A stretch of 13,886 bases of DNA, from the NCBI GenBank assembly GCA_946482345.1, contig CAMLRJ010000036.1, forward strand, positions 1-13,886, read 5' to 3'. Of the stretch, positions 9,533 through 13,886 are shown one piece after another (positions within the stretch are counted from its first letter, which is position 1; each line of letters starts with the position of its first letter). Position numbers and translations under genes: made by a program. Under the pieces are notes generated by a model. It worked only from the letters and a program-made list of their open reading frames with translations, was not told the origin of the DNA and did not search any database. The DNA is from an uncultured Cellvibrio sp. (GTDB lineage: Bacteria > Pseudomonadota > Gammaproteobacteria > Pseudomonadales > Cellvibrionaceae).

Positions 9533-10429
9533 TCACTGTGAATTCGCCGCACGCACCGCCAACTCATGTTCCCGCGCCGCTTTCCATTCCAATAAACTTT
9601 TCAATATCAAAGTCACCAATGCCAATAACGCGAGTAGTGATGCCACCGCAAATGCAGCGGCAAATTGATATTCGTTGTATAAAATTTCAATGTGCAAGGG
9701 CAGGGTATTGGTTTGTTCGCGAATTTTTCCGGATACCACACTAACCGCACCAAACTCACCCATAGCGCGCGCATTACACAAAATCATTCCGTAGAGCAGC
9801 GCCCATTTGACGGAAGGCAAAGTCACTCGCCAAAACATTTTCCATCCACTTGCGCCTAAAGTAATTGCAGCTTCTTCTTGCTCTTTTCCTTGCTCTTGCA
9901 TAAGCGGAATTAATTCGCGTGCAATAAACGGAAAGGTCACAAAAATAGTAGCGAGTACTATGCCGGGGATGGCAAACATAATTTGTACGTCATGTTCACC
10001 TAACCAGCCACCAAAAAATCCTTGTCGGCCAAACAGCAACATATAAATCAAACCGGCGATGACGGGTGAAACCGCAAAGGGTAAATCAATCAAAGTGATC
10101 ACAAATTGTTTGCCACGAAAATCAAATTTCGCAATAGCCCAGGCAGCAGCCAATCCAAAAATTAAATTACAGGGCACCGCGATTGCAGCAGCAATCAAGG
10201 TTAATTTAATTGCGTGCAATGCAGCAGGTTCACTGACAGCAGCTAGATAAACACCCACGCCCTTGGTAAAGGCTTCTTTAAATACCACTACTAAAGGCAA
10301 TACTAAAAACAAAGCTAAAAAAGTTAAGGCAATACTGATAAGCGTAATGCGAACCCATAAAGATTCGGTCGTGGCTTTATTCTGAGAGCCAATTTTTTTA
10401 CTGGATAAAGACGAAACAGCACCTACCAT
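9533..10429 (-). CDS. cysW: CysW, sulfate/thiosulfate ABC transporter permease
   Basis: A 298-residue inner-membrane permease with about six hydrophobic helices, the first at roughly residues 25-50. It carries the cytoplasmic EAA loop that docks with CysA (EEAAITLGASGWKMFWRVTLP). The segment ARAMGEFGAVSVVSG is characteristic of CysW. I start it at ATG 10429 because GGAGG (10436-10440) lies 6 nt upstream; an earlier in-frame codon at 10459 lies inside cysT. The gap to the cysT stop is 2 bp, so the two are translationally coupled. It forms the heterodimeric channel with CysT. The stop codon is directly followed by repeat copy 1. Confidence 0.95.
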   Translation of the reverse strand: MVGAVSSLSSKKIGSQNKATTESLWVRITLISIALTFLALFLVLPLVVVFKEAFTKGVGVYLAAVSEPAALHAIKLTLIAAAIAVPCNLIFGLAAAWAIAKFDFRGKQFVITLIDLPFAVSPVIAGLIYMLLFGRQGFFGGWLGEHDVQIMFAIPGIVLATIFVTFPFIARELIPLMQEQGKEQEEAAITLGASGWKMFWRVTLPSVKWALLYGMILCNARAMGEFGAVSVVSGKIREQTNTLPLHIEILYNEYQFAAAFAVASLLALLALVTLILKSLLEWKAAREHELAVRAANSQ

Positions 10430-10431
10430 GA

Positions 10432-11289
10432 TTAACCTCCGGTACGCTTCTGGCTCCAATGCTGGAGCAAATTAATCAAGAGCAGCAACACAAACGAAAA
10501 CACCAGCATGACAGTGCCTAATGCAGCAGCACCGGCGTAATCAAATTGTTCGAGTTTGGTCATGATTAACAAGGGAGTGATTTCCGTTTTGTAAGGCATA
10601 TTGCCGCTGATAAACACCACCGATCCGTATTCGCCAATCGCGCGTGCAAAAGCCAAAGCAAATCCGGTTAAGAGTGAGGGTAATACTGCAGGAAAAATCA
10701 CATGCAAAAATGTTTGCCAGCGCGATGCACCCAAACTGGCAGCAGCTTCTTCCACCTCCGATTCCAAATCGGCCAACACAGGTTGCACTGTGCGCACGAC
10801 AAAAGGTAATCCAATAAACGTGAGCGCCACTGTGACACCTAACCAGGTATAAGCGATTTTAATATCGGCCAACCAAAACCATTGGCCCACCCAGCCTTTT
10901 GTTGTGTAAAGCGCAGTGAGTCCAATACCGGCAACCGCAGTAGGTAATGCAAAAGGTAAATCCACCAATGCATCAATTACACGTTTACCAAAAAATTCGT
11001 AACGCACTAACACCCAGGCGACAATTAATCCAAAAAATAAATTAATGCTGGCTGCTACCAATGCTGATCCAAACGTTAATTGATAACTGGCTACTGAACG
11101 CGGATTACTAATCACCTGCCAAAGTTGTTCCCAACTTAATTCGAGTGATTTTAAAACCAATCCTGTGAGTGGAATAAAGACAATCAAGCTTGCATAAAAA
11201 GCAGCATAACCGAGTGATAAACCAAAACCGGGTAGAACAGATTTTTTAACCCAAGGTTTTTTTGTTTTTATTACAACAGTGTCGTTCAT
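10432..11289 (-). CDS. cysT: CysT (CysU), sulfate/thiosulfate ABC transporter permease
   Basis: A 285-residue inner-membrane permease, partner of CysW. It shows about six membrane helices, the EAA loop (EEAAASLGASRWQTFLHVIFPAVLPSL) and the CysT-typical GEYGSVVFISGNMPYKTEI segment. I place the start at ATG 11289 (MNDTVVIKTKK), which has GAGAA upstream. A longer frame from GTG 11331 would begin inside the repeat at 11327-11444 and is unlikely to be used. It is the first intact gene of the operon. The gene normally in front, encoding the sulfate-binding protein, survives here only as a fragment at about 11449-11490. The paralogous molybdate permease ModB is shorter, and the order T-W-A excludes it. 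Confidence 0.95.
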   Translation of the reverse strand: MNDTVVIKTKKPWVKKSVLPGFGLSLGYAAFYASLIVFIPLTGLVLKSLELSWEQLWQVISNPRSVASYQLTFGSALVAASINLFFGLIVAWVLVRYEFFGKRVIDALVDLPFALPTAVAGIGLTALYTTKGWVGQWFWLADIKIAYTWLGVTVALTFIGLPFVVRTVQPVLADLESEVEEAAASLGASRWQTFLHVIFPAVLPSLLTGFALAFARAIGEYGSVVFISGNMPYKTEITPLLIMTKLEQFDYAGAAALGTVMLVFSFVLLLLINLLQHWSQKRTGG

Positions 11290-11326
11290 GAAAATTCTCG
11301 TTGAGTACCTGTGGTCAGGAAACTGG

Positions 11327-11444
11327 TTCACCCCCTCCTAACCTCCCCCTTGGCAAGGGGGAGGGACTTGACTCCCTGTTGAATTAAATTCGGAGTGGAA
11401 TCTGTTCCCTCCCCTTGCTAAGGGGAGGGTTAGGGTGGGGTGAA
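11327..11444. repeat. MITE/REP-like palindromic repeat, copy 2 (upstream of cysT)
   Basis: About 118 bp bounded by TTCACCCC (11327-11334) and its exact inverse GGGGTGAA (11437-11444). Each end contains a hairpin: CCTCCCCCTTG-G-CAAGGGGGAGG (11342-11364, 11-bp arms) and CCCTCCCCTT-GCT-AAGGGGAGGG (11407-11429, 10-bp arms). The left hairpin differs from that of copy 1 by a paired change (TTA/TAA against TTG/CAA) that keeps the stem intact. The element lies between the stop codon of the cysP remnant and the start of cysT. No clear target-site duplication is visible. Confidence 0.8.
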
Positions 11445-11448
11445 TGCT

Positions 11449-11511
11449 TTATTGATAAATCTGATCAAAAATCCCGCCATCACCAAAATGGTTAACCTTA
11501 AACAAAAGTAA
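11449..11511 (-). pseudogene. C-terminal remnant of the sulfate-binding protein gene (cysP/sbp)
   Basis: Reading the minus strand into the stop TAA (11449-11451) gives HFGDGGIFDQIYQ (codons 11490-11452). This closely resembles the end of periplasmic sulfate-binding proteins, which I recall as HFA(D/N)GGxFDQI. Upstream the frame continues as LLLFKVN and reaches a stop at 11527-11529, so at most 25 codons remain and the conserved core is gone. The position, directly ahead of cysT in the same direction, is where cysP/sbp is expected. The preserved 13 codons are secure enough to name the origin. Whether LLLFKVN is also original (with an internal deletion) or is new sequence at the junction cannot be decided here. 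The fragment lacks signal peptide and ligand-binding residues and cannot function. Confidence 0.65.
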
Positions 11512-11572
11512 TTTTCTGTCCACAAACTATACAGTAATTACATATAAAACAAATAGTTAGGTGCAAAATTAA

Positions 11573-11612
11573 TTCCCAAAATTTGGTCTGAATAAGCACC
11601 AAATTTTGGGAA
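11573..11612 (-). terminator. Perfect 15-bp inverted repeat downstream of the transposase gene
   Basis: TTCCCAAAATTTGGT (11573-11587) and its exact reverse complement (11598-11612) flank a 10-nt loop, starting 11 bp past the transposase stop. On the minus strand the stem is followed by TTAATTTTG, so a factor-independent terminator for the transposase transcript is plausible, although the T-run is interrupted. It could instead be a protein-binding site within the transposon end. If it terminates, it also shields cysTWA from transposase read-through. Confidence 0.5.
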
Positions 11613-11623
11613 ATGGGCAATCT

Positions 11624-13886
11624 CTATTCACCTATATCTTTTACAATCAACGGATTAATCATGCCTTTAAAGTCAAATCTTTGAGAGTCTTGTAACTTGG
11701 AATCAGAAAAATCAAACTCACCATGAAACATGAAATGCTCCCAGGCCAAGAGTGACGAGTTTTTAGCCTTCTTTAAAATTGCTGAACGTTCCAATTCAGT
11801 TTTGGAATTTAAAAGCTTCTGAGAAACAAACATAAAATTCCAACAAACGACGATGTTTTTAAGTAGTCGTTTGCAGCATTCAGCCAATTCCTGATCCTCT
11901 TTTAAAGTCTGGCTATATTCGAGTCGTCCAATAGCCAATGCTTTGTTTAGCCGGTTTCCAGATTCACCTTTATTAAGTTGTTTGTGTACCGCTTTACGTA
12001 AATCAGGATCATCAACATATCGTAATATGTACAGAGTCTTGGGAATGCGACCAAACTCTTTCAGCGCTTGGTAAAGTGAGTTTTCCTTCATGGCGTACGA
12101 ATTCAGCCGTTTGAATATTTGTGATGCTGTTACCTCTCCGAGCTTAACTGAAGCAACAAGACGAAGAATGTCTTCCCAATGTTTGTTTAAGAGCTCTTCA
12201 TCTATGCGACTTTCAGGAAGAATGATGAATTTTTTCTTTTTGTAAACGGATGGATATTTGAAAGAATACAGTAATTGCTTCTGAACGTTCTTAATCCGTG
12301 GTGCAAATGAAAATTTTAGAATATGTGTCATTCCGAAGACCGCTTCCGTGTATCCGTGCGTATCGGTCGAATGCATATCAGATTTTACGGTTTCGTTTTT
12401 GAGCAATCCGTCAATCAAATAGTGAGCTTCCCGATCAGATCCACTGAATACAGTGGAATGTGGAAATAAACCTCGCCCATCTATAAAGGAATATTCAGCA
12501 ATCACCATATCTTTGCCGCCATATTTGAACGAATAGTTTGCATTAAATGAATCTTTGCTAACCCTCCATTTTTGTCCGTCACTTGATGTTTGCATCCCGT
12601 ATTCTGTTTCGTATAACTGCGACAATGGCAGCTTATTGACAAAATGAATGATGGCATCATTAGCGCGCTGAACATTGTCCAAGGTAAAATACGCATTTAT
12701 TGTCGACGCAAGTGTTGAATTTTTTATTATGGGTGAATGTTTGACCAGTTTTTTTGTCCCAATGTGCGAGCCTAAGCCAATAACACCTGCATAAAATATT
12801 CGATTTTCGGGGCGTTCTTTCACATAAGCATGATCTTGATGTTCAAACTCACTGATAAAATTGGTAGCCTGATTGACAGTATTCATAGCTTCCGCGATGG
12901 GTATTAATATATCTTCAGGAAAAAGTTCCGTATCGAATTTTTCAAATAATGCTAGATTTTCCCCTATAGTATTTCGCTCCGATGTTAGTTTATATCCTCC
13001 GGCACCATCAGCCTCTACATAGTTATTTTTATTTTGTAGAAGATGGTCGTTAGTCTCGTTATATTGCGCATCGACTTCTAATTTAAATTTATGAAAAACT
13101 GCTTCTGCGTCACTAAAGTCAAGCATATCCGCTTGCGTTAGCAAATATAATCTATCCGCTGCCCAACGCTCAGGGGATATTAAATATTTATCCAGGTTTT
13201 TGTATTTATATGAATCAGAAACACTAATTGAATCACTTTTTACTGCATCAGCAATATGCATAAAAAGTAGTACTTTATAGAGTGGTTTATTGATTCCATC
13301 GGTTGTTTCAACAAACGATCTTTCAGATTCCGAAAGAAAGTCAAGTGAGTATTTGTTATCAATTTTACCCTTTGTTTGCTTAAAACGTAAAATGGCATTT
13401 TGCAGTGATTCACAGCTTGAGCTGCAACTAAATTCGAGCCGTAATACAATGTCATTGCATTTTCTTTGCAGTTTTAATGATATATCTTCAAAGCCTTTCA
13501 TTGTTAATGCTTGCCCGCTTACGCGCTGCAAATCCTCCTGAACATCATTAACATGAACTGTAATATTTTCATCGTGTATACTTTCCTGAAAAATCAAACT
13601 TCGCCCATGTTGAACTTTTTCAGTATCATTCAACAAAGGATCGTCAAACGTATTTTTTAGATTCTGTATTATTTCAAGTAGGTTTTTCGCATCGTTTACC
13701 AGTATCTCAGTGTGTTGAGACTGAGTGTTTCTTTGCTTGTAATACTCTTCCTTTACCTTTTTCTCTACTTCATTTCGTGCTGAAGTTGTAGCTGATAGCA
13801 ATGTATCAACGAGAATATCTTCCAATTGACTGAATTTGTGTGCGATAAAAGCCGATAGATATAAAAACCGGTGTGGATCTATTAAG
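11624..13886 (-). CDS. Tn3-family transposase, N-terminus beyond window edge
   Basis: The C-terminal 750 or so residues of a DDE transposase that moves a Tn3-type replicative transposon. The frame is open to base 13886, so the start is outside; the TTG at 13825 lies in continuous conserved coding sequence. The catalytic triad is visible: Asp in SSDGQKW (codon 12580-12578), Asp in HSTDTHGYTE (codon 12364-12362) and Glu in NKGESGN (codon 11965-11963). The spacings of 72 and 133 residues are close to those of Tn3 TnpA. Other family segments are EYSFIDGRGLFPHSTVFSGS and the C-terminal SSLLAWEHFMFHGEF. About 250 residues should be missing compared with a full protein of about 1000. The gene is visibly more A/T-rich than its neighbours, consistent with horizontal arrival. 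No resolvase or cargo gene is inside the window. Confidence 0.93.
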   Translation of the reverse strand, partial: LIDPHRFLYLSAFIAHKFSQLEDILVDTLLSATTSARNEVEKKVKEEYYKQRNTQSQHTEILVNDAKNLLEIIQNLKNTFDDPLLNDTEKVQHGRSLIFQESIHDENITVHVNDVQEDLQRVSGQALTMKGFEDISLKLQRKCNDIVLRLEFSCSSSCESLQNAILRFKQTKGKIDNKYSLDFLSESERSFVETTDGINKPLYKVLLFMHIADAVKSDSISVSDSYKYKNLDKYLISPERWAADRLYLLTQADMLDFSDAEAVFHKFKLEVDAQYNETNDHLLQNKNNYVEADGAGGYKLTSERNTIGENLALFEKFDTELFPEDILIPIAEAMNTVNQATNFISEFEHQDHAYVKERPENRIFYAGVIGLGSHIGTKKLVKHSPIIKNSTLASTINAYFTLDNVQRANDAIIHFVNKLPLSQLYETEYGMQTSSDGQKWRVSKDSFNANYSFKYGGKDMVIAEYSFIDGRGLFPHSTVFSGSDREAHYLIDGLLKNETVKSDMHSTDTHGYTEAVFGMTHILKFSFAPRIKNVQKQLLYSFKYPSVYKKKKFIILPESRIDEELLNKHWEDILRLVASVKLGEVTASQIFKRLNSYAMKENSLYQALKEFGRIPKTLYILRYVDDPDLRKAVHKQLNKGESGNRLNKALAIGRLEYSQTLKEDQELAECCKRLLKNIVVCWNFMFVSQKLLNSKTELERSAILKKAKNSSLLAWEHFMFHGEFDFSDSKLQDSQRFDFKGMINPLIVKDIGE

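Larger units (their letters stand above)
11290..11623. other. 334-bp spacer between cysT and the Tn3-family transposase
   Basis: No intact gene is present. From left to right on the plus strand it holds the cysT ribosome site, repeat copy 2 (11327-11444), the cysP/sbp remnant (11449 to about 11490), an A/T-rich stretch with an imperfect inverted repeat (GTAATT-TT-CTGT at 11508-11519 against ACAG-T-AATTAC at 11531-11541) and a strong inverted repeat (11573-11612). I found no run of GGGG or CCCC between 11490 and 11623, so a canonical 38-bp Tn3 terminal repeat is not evident. I saw no convincing promoter directed at cysT. Confidence 0.6.

Noticed and set aside
9313..9567. 84-codon minus-strand frame between cysW and cysA
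   Set aside because: It is made of the palindromic repeat (Pro/Ser/Gly-rich translation) plus flanking bases; the repeat is present elsewhere as non-coding sequence.
10430..10459. Longer cysW start inside cysT
   Set aside because: GGAGG at 10436-10440 is correctly spaced only for ATG 10429, and the added residues are not conserved-looking.
11290..11331. GTG start extending cysT by 14 codons
   Set aside because: It begins within repeat copy 2, while ATG 11289 has a plausible ribosome site and starts the usual N-terminal length.
9352..11444. Composite transposon with the two repeats as ends carrying cysT and cysW
   Set aside because: The repeats are short, non-coding and of unequal structure, no duplication flanks the pair, and cysT-cysW are in their normal ancestral order with cysA.
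11452..11511. Small independent gene ending at 11449 on the minus strand
   Set aside because: No start codon with a ribosome site precedes it within the open stretch, and its sequence is better explained as the tail of a sulfate-binding protein.

Overview
The window looks like a chromosomal segment of a polysaccharide-degrading gammaproteobacterium. A Cellvibrio-type organism (Cellvibrionaceae) is my best guess, inferred from the mix of a GH51 arabinofuranosidase, a secreted lectin-fold protein of the kind found with polysaccharide lyases, a pseudomonad-type adenine deaminase, an RraB homologue, a napEDABC cluster and moderate G+C. I recognised no rRNA, tRNA or CRISPR array.

Layout. (1) 1-1473, + strand: the 3' part of a GH51 alpha-L-arabinofuranosidase gene, cut by the left window edge. 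(2) 1474-5865, + strand: the periplasmic nitrate reductase operon napE-napD-napA-napB-napC. It is preceded by a perfect FNR/ANR box and a good sigma-70 promoter placed so that the box is centred near -61.5. NapC takes electrons from the quinol pool and passes them through the dihaem NapB to the Mo-bisMGD enzyme NapA. NapD handles the NapA Tat signal, and NapE is a small membrane protein of unknown role. (3) 5881-6597, - strand: a secreted one-domain protein, probably concanavalin-like. (4) 6718-8248, + strand: a promoter, an RraB-family protein and an adenine deaminase of the adenosine deaminase superfamily. (5) 8261-11289, - strand: cysT-cysW-cysA, the two permeases and the ATPase of a sulfate/thiosulfate importer. 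(6) 11290-11623: a spacer with a palindromic repeat, a short remnant of the sulfate-binding-protein gene and a strong inverted repeat. (7) 11624-13886, - strand: a Tn3-family transposase running off the right edge.

The most interesting region is 9340-11630. The expected first gene of the operon (cysP/sbp, the periplasmic sulfate-binding protein) is missing as an intact gene. Only about its last 13 codons remain, upstream of cysT, and beyond them lies the Tn3-family transposase. The importer therefore appears to have been cut off from its binding protein and probably from its native promoter. In addition, two related palindromic repeats of MITE/REP type sit inside the operon. One begins at the cysW stop codon, before cysA. 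The other begins 4 bp after the cysP stop, before cysT. Their hairpins are preserved by compensatory substitutions, and one copy carries an extra insert made of further palindromes.

I found no convincing wholly new defence or biosynthetic system. The rest is recognisable metabolism and transport.
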